Part shown: one piece after another, positions 1 through 8,147 of the stretch
Layout of the letters: every line of letters starts with the position of its first letter
Position numbering within the stretch: position 1 is the stretch's first letter
Notes under the pieces: model-generated
Databases searched by the model: none
What the model was told of the DNA's origin: nothing
Seen by the model: the letters and a program-made list of their open reading frames with translations, nothing else
NCBI RefSeq assembly: GCF_028473605.1
Contig: NZ_CP097267.1
Span: 1,430,501 to 1,494,500, forward strand
DNA: 64,000 bases
Direction of reading: 5' to 3'
Source: Acidovorax sp. NCPPB 3576
GTDB taxonomy: Bacteria; Pseudomonadota; Gammaproteobacteria; Burkholderiales; Burkholderiaceae_C
Position numbers and translations under genes: made by a program

Positions 1-1
1 C

Positions 2-1138
2 AACCTGGTGGCGATTCCCTGGATCACGCTGCTGGTCACGCCGCTGGCTTTGGGCGGCACCCTGTGGGCGCCGCTGTGGACCGCCGCCGCGTGGTGCGTG
101 CTGCCCTTTGCCGGCCTGCTGCAGTGGCTGGCCGCGCTGCCATGGGCCGCCGTCTCGCTGCCCGCCGCGCCGGTGTGGGCGGGCGTGGCCGGGGTGGCGG
201 GCGGCACGCTGCTGGCCTTGCGCTGGCCCTGGCCGTTGCGGGCGCTGGGCGTGCCGCTGCTGATTCCCGTGCTGTGGTGGCAGCCGCACCGCCCGCTGCC
301 GGGCCAGTTCGAACTGCTGGCGGCCGATGTGGGCCAAGGGCAGGCCGTCCTCGTGCGGACCGCGCACCACGCCATGCTGTACGACGCGGGCCCGCGCTAT
401 GGGCTGGAGAGCGATGCCGGCGACCGCGTGCTGGTGCCGCTGCTGCGCAGCATGGGCGAGCGCATCGACCTGTTGATGTTGAGCCACCGCGACACCGACC
501 ACACCGGCGGTGCCGCCGCCGTGCTGGCGCAGCAGCCGCAGGCGGGGCTCATGGGCTCGATCGAGAACGAGCATGCCCTGCAGCAGTTGCGCCCCGCCGT
601 GCCTTGCCTGGCGGGCCAGCGCTGGGCGTGGGACGGCGTGCTGTTCGAGCTGCTGCATCCGCTGCAGGCGCAGGCGCACGACGATGCGCCGCAGGCGGCG
701 CCCCGGCCTGCCGTGCGGCCCAACACCCTGAGCTGCGTGCTGCGGATCACGGCGGCCCCATCGCAGGAGGGTGCCCCGCCTTCCGCCCTGCTGGCGGGCG
801 ACATCGAGCAGGCGCAGGAGTCCGCGCTGCTGGCCCGTGGCGCCATCGGGCCGGCCGATGTGCTGCTCGTGCCGCACCATGGCAGCAAGACATCTTCGAC
901 GGCGGCGTTCCTGGATGCGGTCCGCCCCCGCACCGCGCTGGTGCAGGCCGGCTACCGCAACCGCTTCGGCCACCCCGCGCCGGACGTGGTGGCCCGCTAC
1001 CGCGAACGGGGCGCCGTGCTGCTCGACTCGCCGCGCTGCGGCGCGGCCACATGGGCGTCCGAGGCGCCCCGCGAATGGCGCTGCGAACGCGATGCGGGCC
1101 GGCGCTACTGGCACCACGCACCGGCGCCTTTGCCGTAG
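2..1138 (+). CDS. comEC: ComEC/Rec2 DNA-uptake channel, C-terminal part
   Basis: The 5' end lies outside the window; the reading frame is open from base 2. ComEC is the inner-membrane channel that carries single-stranded DNA into the cytoplasm in natural transformation. The visible part begins in the last membrane segments of the Competence domain (N-L-V-A-I-P-W followed by hydrophobic helices to about residue 95). It then enters the metallo-beta-lactamase-like domain: a DVGQGQA motif, SHRDTDHTGG as the metal-binding signature, LLAGDIE, and LVPHHGS near the end. It stops with TAG. The family assignment is firm; whether the whole gene is intact cannot be judged from here. Confidence 0.93.
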   Translation, partial: NLVAIPWITLLVTPLALGGTLWAPLWTAAAWCVLPFAGLLQWLAALPWAAVSLPAAPVWAGVAGVAGGTLLALRWPWPLRALGVPLLIPVLWWQPHRPLPGQFELLAADVGQGQAVLVRTAHHAMLYDAGPRYGLESDAGDRVLVPLLRSMGERIDLLMLSHRDTDHTGGAAAVLAQQPQAGLMGSIENEHALQQLRPAVPCLAGQRWAWDGVLFELLHPLQAQAHDDAPQAAPRPAVRPNTLSCVLRITAAPSQEGAPPSALLAGDIEQAQESALLARGAIGPADVLLVPHHGSKTSSTAAFLDAVRPRTALVQAGYRNRFGHPAPDVVARYRERGAVLLDSPRCGAATWASEAPREWRCERDAGRRYWHHAPAPLP

Positions 1139-1234
1139 CCACCGGTCCCGGGCCCGTGGCGGGGGACGCTGGCCACCCGAAGTCGCCAAAACCCGGCTCA
1201 CAACTTGCTATGCTGGTTGCAGGAGGCACCAGTT

Positions 1235-2695
1235 ATGCAGAAGTTCGATGAGATGTACACGACGCTGCCGTTCGACGGCAGCGATGTGCGCCCCCACTAC
1301 AAGCGCTACGGCCAGTGGTTGTCGGGCCAGCCAGACGAGGCCATGCAGGCGCGCCGCGCCGAGGCCGAGATGATTTTTCGCCGCGTTGGCATCACCTTCG
1401 CGGTGTACGGCGCCAAGGACGAGGAGGGCGCCGGCACCGAGCGGCTCATTCCCTTCGACCTGATTCCCCGCATCATCCCCGCGCACGAGTGGGCCCGCAT
1501 GCAGCAGGGGCTGGTGCAGCGCGTCACCGCCCTCAACCGCTTCATCCACGACGTCTATCACGGCCAGGACATCCTGCATGCCGGCATCGTGCCCTCCGAC
1601 CTGATCCTGAGGAACGCCCAGTACCGGCCCGAGATGGCCGGTGTCGATGTGCCGCGCAACCTCTACGCGCACATCGCCGGCATCGACATCGTGCGCGCCC
1701 CGGATGCGAGCGGCAACGGCATCTACTACGTGCTCGAAGACAACCTGCGCGTGCCCTCGGGCGTGTCGTACATGCTGGAAAACCGCAAGATGATGATGCG
1801 GCTGTTTCCCGAGCTGTTCCGCACCCACCGCGTGGCGCCCGTCGCGCACTATCCCGACCTGCTGCTGGACACCCTGCGCGCGAGCGCCCCGGCCGCCACG
1901 GCGCAGCCTACGGTGGTGGTGCTGACGCCCGGCATGTACAACAGCGCGTACTTCGAGCACGCCTTCCTCGCGCAGCAGATGGGCGTGGAATTGGTCGAGG
2001 GCCAGGACCTCGTGGTCAAGGACAACTTCGTGTACATGCGCACCACGCGCGGCCTGAAGCAGGTGGACGTGATCTACCGCCGCGTGGACGACGATTTTCT
2101 CGACTCCAAGGTGTTCCGCTCCACGTCCACCCTGGGCTGCGCCGGCCTCATGGACGCCTACCGCGCCGGCAACGTGGCCATCTGCAATGCCGTGGGCACG
2201 GGCATCGCCGACGACAAATCGGTGTACCCCTACGTGCCCGACATGATCCGCTTCTACCTGGGCGAGGAACCCATCCTCGCCAACGTGCCCACCTGGGTGT
2301 GCCGCAAGCCCGACGACCTGGCCTATGTGCTCGATCACCTGCACGAACTGGTCGTGAAGGAGGTGCACGGTGCCGGTGGCTACGGCATGCTCATCGGCCC
2401 GGCCGCGACGAAGGCCGAGATCGAGGAGTTTCGCGCCGCCGTGCTGGCCAACCCCTCGGGCTACATCGCCCAGCCCACGCTGTCGCTCTCCAGCTGCCCG
2501 ACCTACGTGGAATCGGGCATCGCACCGCGCCACATCGATCTGCGCCCCTTCGTGCTGAGCGGGCAGAAGGTGCAGATCGCCGCTGGCGGCCTGACCCGCG
2601 TCGCCCTCAAGGAGGGATCGCTCGTCGTGAATTCATCGCAAGGCGGGGGCACCAAGGACACCTGGGTGCTCGGGGAAGAAGGGAGCGTTGCATGA
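1235..2695 (+). CDS. Circularly permuted ATP-grasp protein
   Basis: 486 aa, matching the CP_ATPgrasp (DUF404/DUF407) family in length and in landmarks: an N-terminal RHYKRYG-like stretch (PHYKRYGQWL), VLTPGMYNSAYFEH, and VVKEVHGAGGYGMLIGP, a glycine-rich ATP-grasp loop, near residue 380. I chose ATG 1235 because AGGAGG lies 9 bases upstream (1221-1226); an upstream in-frame ATG at 1205 has no such site. Family members are predicted amide- or peptide-bond-forming ligases of unknown substrate, normally encoded with an alpha-E protein and often a transglutaminase-like protease. Here the alpha-E gene follows almost directly; no transglutaminase gene is adjacent. The reaction is not known. Confidence 0.92.
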   Translation: MQKFDEMYTTLPFDGSDVRPHYKRYGQWLSGQPDEAMQARRAEAEMIFRRVGITFAVYGAKDEEGAGTERLIPFDLIPRIIPAHEWARMQQGLVQRVTALNRFIHDVYHGQDILHAGIVPSDLILRNAQYRPEMAGVDVPRNLYAHIAGIDIVRAPDASGNGIYYVLEDNLRVPSGVSYMLENRKMMMRLFPELFRTHRVAPVAHYPDLLLDTLRASAPAATAQPTVVVLTPGMYNSAYFEHAFLAQQMGVELVEGQDLVVKDNFVYMRTTRGLKQVDVIYRRVDDDFLDSKVFRSTSTLGCAGLMDAYRAGNVAICNAVGTGIADDKSVYPYVPDMIRFYLGEEPILANVPTWVCRKPDDLAYVLDHLHELVVKEVHGAGGYGMLIGPAATKAEIEEFRAAVLANPSGYIAQPTLSLSSCPTYVESGIAPRHIDLRPFVLSGQKVQIAAGGLTRVALKEGSLVVNSSQGGGTKDTWVLGEEGSVA

Positions 2696-2742
2696 AGCCG
2701 CTGGCCCACGATCGTCTTTTGCCCGAGGAGAACGCATGCTGA
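2692..2742 (+). other. Possible 16-codon coupling ORF
   Basis: An ATG at 2692 overlaps the TGA of the ATP-grasp gene (ATGA). The short frame ends at TGA 2740-2742, overlapping the ATG of the alpha-E gene at 2736. It could keep ribosomes moving across the 40-base gap, or be chance. There is no independent evidence of translation. Confidence 0.25.
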
Positions 2743-3710
2743 GCCGCACCGCCGATCACTTGTTCTGGATGTCCAGGTACACCGAAAGAGCGGAGAACAC
2801 CGCCCGCATGCTCAATGTGAGCTACGAGACCTCGCTGCTTCCGCAGTCCGCCGCAGTGGCGCAGGAAAGCTGGCTGGGCCTGCTGTCGATCAGCGAGCTG
2901 ATCCCTGCCTACACCGCGCGGCACGGCGAGGTCACGCGTGAAGGGGTGCTGGAGTTCATGGTGCGCGACGGCAACAACCCGTCATCCATCCTGTCGTGCC
3001 TGCGCGCTGCGCGGGAGAACGCACGGGCCGTGCGCGGCGCGCTCACCACCGAGGTGTGGGAGACGCAGAACCAGACCTGGCTGGAGCTGCATCGCCAGCT
3101 GGAAGGCAGCCTGTTCGAGCGCGATCCGGGCCAGTTCTTCGAATGGGTCAAGTACCGCTCGCACCTGTCGCGCGGCGTGACGCTGGGCACCATGCTGCAG
3201 GACGAGGCCTTCCATTTCCTGCGGCTGGGCACGTTCCTTGAGCGGTCGGACAACACCGCGCGGCTGCTGGACGTGAAGTTCCACGCCGTGCAGAGCGATT
3301 TCCATGGCTCCGGCACGCGCGACCGCAGCCGCGCCGCGCCGCAGGAGTTCGACTTCTACCACTGGAGCGCCATCCTGCGCAGCGTGTCGGCGTTCGAGGT
3401 GTACCGCCGCGTGTACCGCGACGTCATCACGCCCGAGCGCGTGGCCGACCTGCTCATCCTGCGCCGCGACATGCCGCGCTCGCTGCACGCCAGCCTGCAC
3501 GAAGTGGGCGAGAACCTCGCCGTGGTGGCCAACGACCAGTCGTCGGAAACCCTGCGCAAGGCAGGCCGGCTGCTGGCCGACCTGCGCTATGGCCGCATCG
3601 ACGAGATCCTGTCCACCGGGCTGCATGCGTACCTCACGCAGTTCCTGGACCGGGTGAACGAGCTGGGCGCGGGCATCAGCCGCGATTTCCTGGTGCCGGT
3701 GCCGGCCTGA
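2736..3710 (+). CDS. Alpha-E domain protein (DUF403)
   Basis: 324 aa, all-alpha, starting with the hallmark MLSRTADHLFWMSRY and followed by ERAENTARML. Later it carries FLERSDNTARLLD, the second repeat of the same E/R-rich motif, typical of the alpha-E (PF04168) family. ATG 2736 is preceded by GAGGAG (about 2729-2734) at short spacing; a TTG at 2688 in the same frame is less likely. The protein is the usual operon partner of circularly permuted ATP-grasp ligases and is thought to act with them in making or attaching a small peptide; this is inferred from gene neighbourhoods, not from biochemistry. The next gene is convergent, so this looks like a two-gene operon. Confidence 0.93.
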   Translation: MLSRTADHLFWMSRYTERAENTARMLNVSYETSLLPQSAAVAQESWLGLLSISELIPAYTARHGEVTREGVLEFMVRDGNNPSSILSCLRAARENARAVRGALTTEVWETQNQTWLELHRQLEGSLFERDPGQFFEWVKYRSHLSRGVTLGTMLQDEAFHFLRLGTFLERSDNTARLLDVKFHAVQSDFHGSGTRDRSRAAPQEFDFYHWSAILRSVSAFEVYRRVYRDVITPERVADLLILRRDMPRSLHASLHEVGENLAVVANDQSSETLRKAGRLLADLRYGRIDEILSTGLHAYLTQFLDRVNELGAGISRDFLVPVPA

Positions 3711-3738
3711 AAGCGCATCGGGCGCTGCCCGCATTCGC

Positions 3739-4110
3739 TCAAGGGGCTGGCTGTGGCGCCGTGTGGCCAGCCACCGCTGCGCCGCCGGGGGCGCGGCACT
3801 CGGGCACCGCCCGGTTCACGGGTTGGGTGGGCACGCCATAGGCCTGCATCGCCATGGCTTCCATTTCGCCCGAAGCCCGCGCGCACTGCAATTCGGCGAT
3901 CACTTCGGCGCGCGTGCGGCCTGCGGGGGCATCCATGGAAACCACCGAGGGCGAGGGCGTGGCAGCGGCGCTCGAATTCGCCGGGATGTTGCCACTGCTG
4001 CTGGCCTGGGCCAGGGCCAAGGAACAGGCCAGCAGGGCGCAGGCAGCGAGGGCCGTGCGGCCCACGGCGTTGGCGGGCGCCGCTGGGCGGAGATGGAAAA
4101 CGGTGGGCAT
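3739..4110 (-). CDS. DUF4148 secreted small protein
   Basis: 123 aa. The N-terminus has a signal peptide: basic start, hydrophobic stretch AALAACALLACSLALAQA, predicted cut after AQA. The mature part has the DUF4148 core GRTRAEVIAELQCARASGEM near residues 65-85. I chose the ATG at 4110 because GGAGC lies just upstream; a longer frame to 4176 has no better start. Such proteins are common, often in several copies, in Burkholderiales and are periplasmic with unknown function. It is convergent with the alpha-E gene. Confidence 0.8.
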   Translation of the reverse strand: MPTVFHLRPAAPANAVGRTALAACALLACSLALAQASSSGNIPANSSAAATPSPSVVSMDAPAGRTRAEVIAELQCARASGEMEAMAMQAYGVPTQPVNRAVPECRAPGGAAVAGHTAPQPAP

Positions 4111-4273
4111 GAAGGGCTCCTTGGGGCTTGGGTGTTCGGACAGGCCCATGCCTTTCCGTGCCTCCAATGTGCCCACCGGGGCCTGCCGCCGCGAGCCGAT
4201 TGCGACGAATGCACGGCCCGTGCGCCCGAACTGCCATGGCGCAGCGCGAGCGGGCCGCCGAGCCCCGCAGCGT

Positions 4274-4603
4274 TCAGCCCGGACCGCCGCCCTGGCGCTT
4301 TTGTTCGCGCAGCATGAACAAATACAGACTCTCGACCTTCTCGCGTGCCCAGGGCGTCTTGCGCAGGAATTTCAGGCTGGACGCCACGCTGGGATCGCTT
4401 TCAAAGCAGCGCAAGGCCACGCGCTGGGCCAGGCCTTCCCAGCCGTAGTAGCCGTGCAGCGCGACCACGATGGCTTCGAGCGTGAGTCCGTGCAGCGGGT
4501 TGCGCGGCTGCTTGGCCGGTGGCGCAGCCTGCGCTGGGGCCTGGGTCTGAGATGCGGGGGACGAGGGCGTTTCGCCAGGTTCGGGGACTTCGGATTCGGT
4601 CAT
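4274..4603 (-). CDS. VF530 family DNA-binding-like protein (DUF2132)
   Basis: About 109 aa. After a Pro/Ala/Gln-rich N-terminal 40 residues comes the full VF530 domain: [21 protein letters not shown], then [20 protein letters not shown] and [12 protein letters not shown]. The family is named after a Vibrio fischeri protein of known structure; its function is not established, though nucleic-acid binding has been suggested. The start is uncertain: ATG 4603 and ATG 4615 are both possible and neither has a clear Shine-Dalgarno sequence. Confidence 0.85.
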   Translation of the reverse strand: MTESEVPEPGETPSSPASQTQAPAQAAPPAKQPRNPLHGLTLEAIVVALHGYYGWEGLAQRVALRCFESDPSVASSLKFLRKTPWAREKVESLYLFMLREQKRQGGGPG

Positions 4604-4660
4604 GCAAAGGAGCATACGGCCCGCGCGGCCAGCATGGAGCGGTCCGGCGGGGCTGTGCAT

Positions 4661-4717
4661 CAAAAAAGGCTTCAGCGCAATCAATACTAGGGCAGGTAGC
4701 TATGAAAATAATAGCAA
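4661..4717 (-). repeat. Dispersed stem-loop repeat, copy 1
   Basis: Read on the minus strand it has TTGCTATTATTTTCATAGC, then TGCCCTAGT, then TTGCGCTGAAGCC and a T-run. It belongs to the eight-copy family described in the findings and lies between the VF530 gene and the LysR stop codon. Confidence 0.8.
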
Positions 4718-4721
4718 TCGC

Positions 4722-5633
4722 TCAGGTCTGCAAATACCGTTCGTTGGCGAACAGCTCCGCCGCCCAGTCCACGAAGGCCCGCACCTTGGCGCTCAGGTGC
4801 CGGTTGGGCGGGTACACCACGTAGATCGGAATCGGCGGAATGGACCATTCGGGCAGCAGGCGCACGAGGTCGCCGCGCTCCAGTTGCCGCGCTGCCTGGA
4901 ACAGCGTGACCTGTCCCACGCCGCGCCCAGCGATCAGGGCGGCGGCGTAGGCATTGGCTTCGTTCACCGCCAGTTGGGACGGGCCGGTGATCTCGATCAT
5001 TTCGCCGTCGCGCAGAAACTCCAGCGGATAGCGGCGCGTGGACAGCGGCGAGAAATAAATCACGCTCTTGTGGTCGCCCTCCAGATCCAGAGGGTGGCTG
5101 GGCGTGCCGTAGCGCTCCAGGTAGGCCGGCGAGGCCACGGTGACGAAGTCCAGGTTGCCGATGCGCCGCGCCACCAGCGACTGGTCGGTCAGCTCGCCGC
5201 CGCGGATCACGCAATCGACGTTGTCGCCGATCAGGTCCACCGGCCGGTCGCTCACGCCCAGGTCGATCTGGATGTCGGGAAAGCGGGAGTGGAACTCCTC
5301 CAGCCGCGGAATGATGAGCAGCCGCGCCACCGAGGTGCCCACGTCCACGCGCAGCCGGCCGCTGGGCGTGGCGCGCGCGTGCGTCATGCTCGCCTCGATG
5401 TCGTCGAAATCGGCGAGCAGGCGCACGGTGCGGTCGTAGTAGGCCGCGCCGTCGGCCGTGACGGTCACGCGCCGCGTGGTGCGGTTGAGCAGCTTCACGC
5501 GCAGCCGCGCCTCGAGCGCCTGCACGTACTTGGTGATGGTCGCCTTGGGCAATTGGAGCGAATCGGCTGCCCGCGTGAACGTGCCCGCTTCCACTACCCT
5601 TGCAAAAACCCGCATGGCCTGGATCTGGTCCAT
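4722..5633 (-). CDS. LysR-family transcriptional regulator
   Basis: 303 aa. It has an N-terminal winged helix-turn-helix (MDQIQAMRVFARVVEAG, then AADSLQLPKATITKYVQALE) and a LysR substrate-binding domain with RLLIIPRLEEF and LIGDNVDCVIRGGEL, of the CrgA/AphB-like subgroup. ATG 5633 has GGAGGG immediately upstream; the frame is open to 5681 but without a ribosome site there. It is divergent from the hydrolase-fold gene that precedes the RND efflux operon and probably controls it, through a palindrome at 5696-5714. The effector is unknown. Confidence 0.93.
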   Translation of the reverse strand: MDQIQAMRVFARVVEAGTFTRAADSLQLPKATITKYVQALEARLRVKLLNRTTRRVTVTADGAAYYDRTVRLLADFDDIEASMTHARATPSGRLRVDVGTSVARLLIIPRLEEFHSRFPDIQIDLGVSDRPVDLIGDNVDCVIRGGELTDQSLVARRIGNLDFVTVASPAYLERYGTPSHPLDLEGDHKSVIYFSPLSTRRYPLEFLRDGEMIEITGPSQLAVNEANAYAAALIAGRGVGQVTLFQAARQLERGDLVRLLPEWSIPPIPIYVVYPPNRHLSAKVRAFVDWAAELFANERYLQT

Positions 5634-5695
5634 GGGCCCTCCTTCTCTCTCTGGCCCCGGATGGGGCCAGGGAATTCTCACACGGGCCAGCGCCG

Positions 5696-5714
5696 CCGAT
5701 TGTTCGGCAATCGG
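5696..5714. promoter_or_regulatory. Palindromic operator candidate
   Basis: CCGATTG-TTCGG-CAATCGG: perfect 7-base arms with a 5-base centre, in the 166-base divergent gap between the LysR gene and the hydrolase-fold gene. Position and symmetry suit a LysR-type binding site. No binding data. Confidence 0.45.
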
Positions 5715-5799
5715 AAACAGAGCTGTGGCGTTTGCCTGGTTTATCGTCGGCGGCTGCGTCGCTACATTTCACTCACCCGGTCCTTGTCCGGTCAACGCC

Positions 5800-6639
5800 A
5801 TGTCCAGCACCCTCACCACACCGCCGCCGTCTTCCACTTGCACCGACACCACCATTGAGGTGGCCAAGGGGCAGGAAGTGGCCGTGCGCATGTATGGCCG
5901 CAAGAAGCCCAAGGAAACGCTGCCGCTGGTGGTGCATTTTCATGGCGGCGCCTTCGTGGCGGGCGATCTGGACAATGGCTGCACGGTGGCCCGGCTGCTG
6001 GAGCGTGCCGGGGCGCTGGTGGTGTCGGTGGCGTACCCGCTCTCGCCCGACCATCCGTTCCCGCAGCCGGTGGACGCCGGCTATCTGGTGCTCAAGTGGG
6101 TGCACAAGCACCGCACGCGCCTGGCCGGCTCCGGCGCCGCGGTGTACGTGGCGGGCGAGGAGGCCGGCGGCAACCTGGCCGCCGGCGTGGCGCTGATGGC
6201 GCGCGACCAGTCCCATCCCCCGCTGGCGGGGCAGATCCTGCTGTCGCCCATGCTCGACCCCTGCGGTGCCACGCCTTCGGTGCGTGCCGCCATGGGCGAA
6301 TCGACCGCCTGCAAGTGGGCCGATGGCTGGCTGCAGTTCCTGCGCTGCACCCGCGATGCCGAACACCCCTATGCCGTGCCCGCGATGGCGCAGCGGCTGG
6401 CCGGCTTGCCGCACACCTTGGTGCTGGTGGGCGACGACGATCCCATGCGCGACGAAGCCCTGGCCTACGCCACGCGGCTGCAGTCGGCGGGGTTGCAAGT
6501 CACGCAGCACGTGTTCGCCAAGGCCAACCAGTGGCCCGATGCCCTGCTGCAGCCCGGTTCGGGCGAATGTCCCTGTGCGCCCGAGGTTCAGGCGCAGTTC
6601 AGCCGTTTCTTCGAGGCCACCCGATGTCCTGCGCCCTGA
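5800..6639 (+). CDS. Alpha/beta-hydrolase-fold protein lacking catalytic Ser and His
   Basis: 279 aa, alpha/beta hydrolase-3 (hormone-sensitive lipase-like) fold. The oxyanion-hole motif HGGAF is at residues 48-52, followed by SVAYPLSPDHPFPQPVDA. The nucleophile elbow, normally GDSAGG, reads GEEAGG (residues 119-124), so the Ser is Glu121. The acid motif DDDPMRDEALAYATRLQSAG is conserved. The segment where the catalytic His should be (H-G-F) reads KANQWPDAL. The fold is clear, but classical esterase activity looks impossible; it may be a binding or regulatory pseudoenzyme. The ATG at 5800 fits the start of family homology. It is codirectional with the RND genes 235 bases downstream. Confidence 0.85.
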   Translation: MSSTLTTPPPSSTCTDTTIEVAKGQEVAVRMYGRKKPKETLPLVVHFHGGAFVAGDLDNGCTVARLLERAGALVVSVAYPLSPDHPFPQPVDAGYLVLKWVHKHRTRLAGSGAAVYVAGEEAGGNLAAGVALMARDQSHPPLAGQILLSPMLDPCGATPSVRAAMGESTACKWADGWLQFLRCTRDAEHPYAVPAMAQRLAGLPHTLVLVGDDDPMRDEALAYATRLQSAGLQVTQHVFAKANQWPDALLQPGSGECPCAPEVQAQFSRFFEATRCPAP

Positions 6640-6681
6640 CCCTCACCACCACCGACCTGCCGCGCTGACCAGCGGGGTGCA

Positions 6682-6712
6682 TTGACCTCAACCCCGATTG
6701 AGGTTTGATACT
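6682..6712 (+). promoter_or_regulatory. SoxR-type operator and promoter of the RND operon
   Basis: A -35 hexamer TTGACC (6682-6687) runs into the inverted repeat ACCTCAA-N6-TTGAGGT (6685-6704). This is followed by a -10-like GATACT (6707-6712), leaving a 19-base spacer. Long spacers with a central palindrome are the signature of MerR-family promoters, and CCTCAA/TTGAGG are the half-sites known for SoxR boxes, including those of Pseudomonas efflux genes. The site is about 165 bases upstream of the adaptor ATG. No soxR gene is in the window. The match is by eye. Confidence 0.7.
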
Positions 6713-6874
6713 GCGATCCGCTCCGGCGAGCCGCACGACCCGCCTTTCGCCGCCTTTCCGCTGTTGACCGCGTTCCCTTTTGTTTCTGGCCCCCGTGGGC
6801 CGGAAGGGGCAACCCTTGCCCGATCGATTTCGACTTTTTGCCTTTGCCTTGAAAAAACCCGGAGGACTTCCACC

Positions 6875-8122
6875 ATGAACCCGCAACACACCACCCCTTC
6901 CCGTCGCCGCTGGTGGGCCGCCGCTGGCGCCGCGGCCGCCATTGCCGCGGCGGGCGGCACGCTTTTCGGGCTGCCCAGCTCGCACGCCGAATCCCCCGGT
7001 CCCGAGGCCGCGCCGCCGGCCGTGCCCGTCTCCGTGGCCGCCGTGCTGCAGCAGGAGATCGCGCTGTGGGACGAGTTTTCGGGCCGGCTCGAAGCCGTGC
7101 AGCGCGTGGACATCCGCCCGCGCGTGGGCGGCGCCGTGCAGGCCGTGCATTTCCGTGAAGGCTCGCTGGTCAAGCAGGGCGACCTGCTGGTCACGGTGGA
7201 CCCTGCGCCCTACGCCGCTGACGTGGACCGCGCCGAAGCCCAGGTGGTCGCCGCACAGGCCCGCGTGTCCTACACCCGCAGCGAAATGGAGCGCGCCACG
7301 CGCCTGTGGGAAGAGCGTGCCATCGCCCAGCGCGAGCACGACGAACGCATGAACGCCCAGCGCGAGGCCGATGCCAACCTGCGCGCCGCGCAGGCCGCGC
7401 TGCAGACGGCGCGCCTGAACCTGGGCTACACCCAGGTGCGCGCCCCGGTCGCGGGCCGCGTGGGACGCATCGAGGTCACCATGGGCAACCTGGTGGCCGC
7501 GGGCGCTGGCGCGCCGGTGCTGACCACGCTGGTGTCGGTGAGCCCGATCTACGCGAGCTTCGACACCGACGAGCAGATCGTGGCGAAGGCGCTGGAGGGC
7601 CTGCGTTCGGGCAAGAGCGCGCGCACGCTGATCGAGAGCATTCCGGTGCAGATGGGCACGGGCACGGCCGGCGGCACGCCGCACACCGGCCACCTGCAGC
7701 TCATCGACAACCAGGTCGATGCCCGCAGCGGCACGGTGCGCGTGCGCGCCGTGTTCGACAACGCCGACGGCGTGCTCATGCCGGGCCAGTTCGCCCGCAT
7801 CCGCATGGGCCAGGTGAAGAACACCCAGGCCGTGCTGATCAACGAGCGCGCCGTGGGCACGGACCAGAACAAGAAGTACGTGATGGTGGTGGGCGAAGGC
7901 AACAAGGCCGAGTACCGCGAGGTGCAGCTGGGCGCGCCGGTGAACGGCTTGCGCGTCGTCACCTCGGGCCTGAAGGCCGGCGAGCGCATCGTCGTGAACG
8001 GCCTGCAGCGCGTGCGCCCTGGCGCCCAGGTCGCCCCGCAGGACGTGCCCATGACCGCCAAGGCCGGCATGGCCGGCGATGGCGCCGAGGCCCGCACCGC
8101 CGCCAAGCAGCCCGCGGCGTGA
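6875..8122 (+). CDS. RND efflux periplasmic adaptor (MexE/AcrA-like)
   Basis: 415 aa membrane-fusion protein that links the inner-membrane pump to the outer-membrane channel. It has an N-terminal hydrophobic anchor or signal (residues 12-40), the MexE-like WDEFSGRLEAVQRVDIRPRVGG, and a lipoyl half VHFREGSLVKQGDLL. A long helical hairpin covers about residues 105-175, the second lipoyl half is YTQVRAPVAGRVGRI, and beta-barrel and membrane-proximal domains end in GLKAGERIVVNGLQRVRPG. The ATG at 6875 follows GGAGGA (6861-6866). It is the first gene of a three-gene pump operon. MexE is the closest recognisable relative; substrates cannot be inferred. Confidence 0.93.
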   Translation: MNPQHTTPSRRRWWAAAGAAAAIAAAGGTLFGLPSSHAESPGPEAAPPAVPVSVAAVLQQEIALWDEFSGRLEAVQRVDIRPRVGGAVQAVHFREGSLVKQGDLLVTVDPAPYAADVDRAEAQVVAAQARVSYTRSEMERATRLWEERAIAQREHDERMNAQREADANLRAAQAALQTARLNLGYTQVRAPVAGRVGRIEVTMGNLVAAGAGAPVLTTLVSVSPIYASFDTDEQIVAKALEGLRSGKSARTLIESIPVQMGTGTAGGTPHTGHLQLIDNQVDARSGTVRVRAVFDNADGVLMPGQFARIRMGQVKNTQAVLINERAVGTDQNKKYVMVVGEGNKAEYREVQLGAPVNGLRVVTSGLKAGERIVVNGLQRVRPGAQVAPQDVPMTAKAGMAGDGAEARTAAKQPAA

Positions 8123-8147
8123 TCGCGGAGCGCCAAGAAAGAACGCT

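Noticed and set aside
64..1251. Long plus-strand frame of 395 codons overlapping comEC
   Set aside because: Arg/Ala/Gly-rich shadow typical of high-GC coding DNA; the comEC frame has clear domain motifs.
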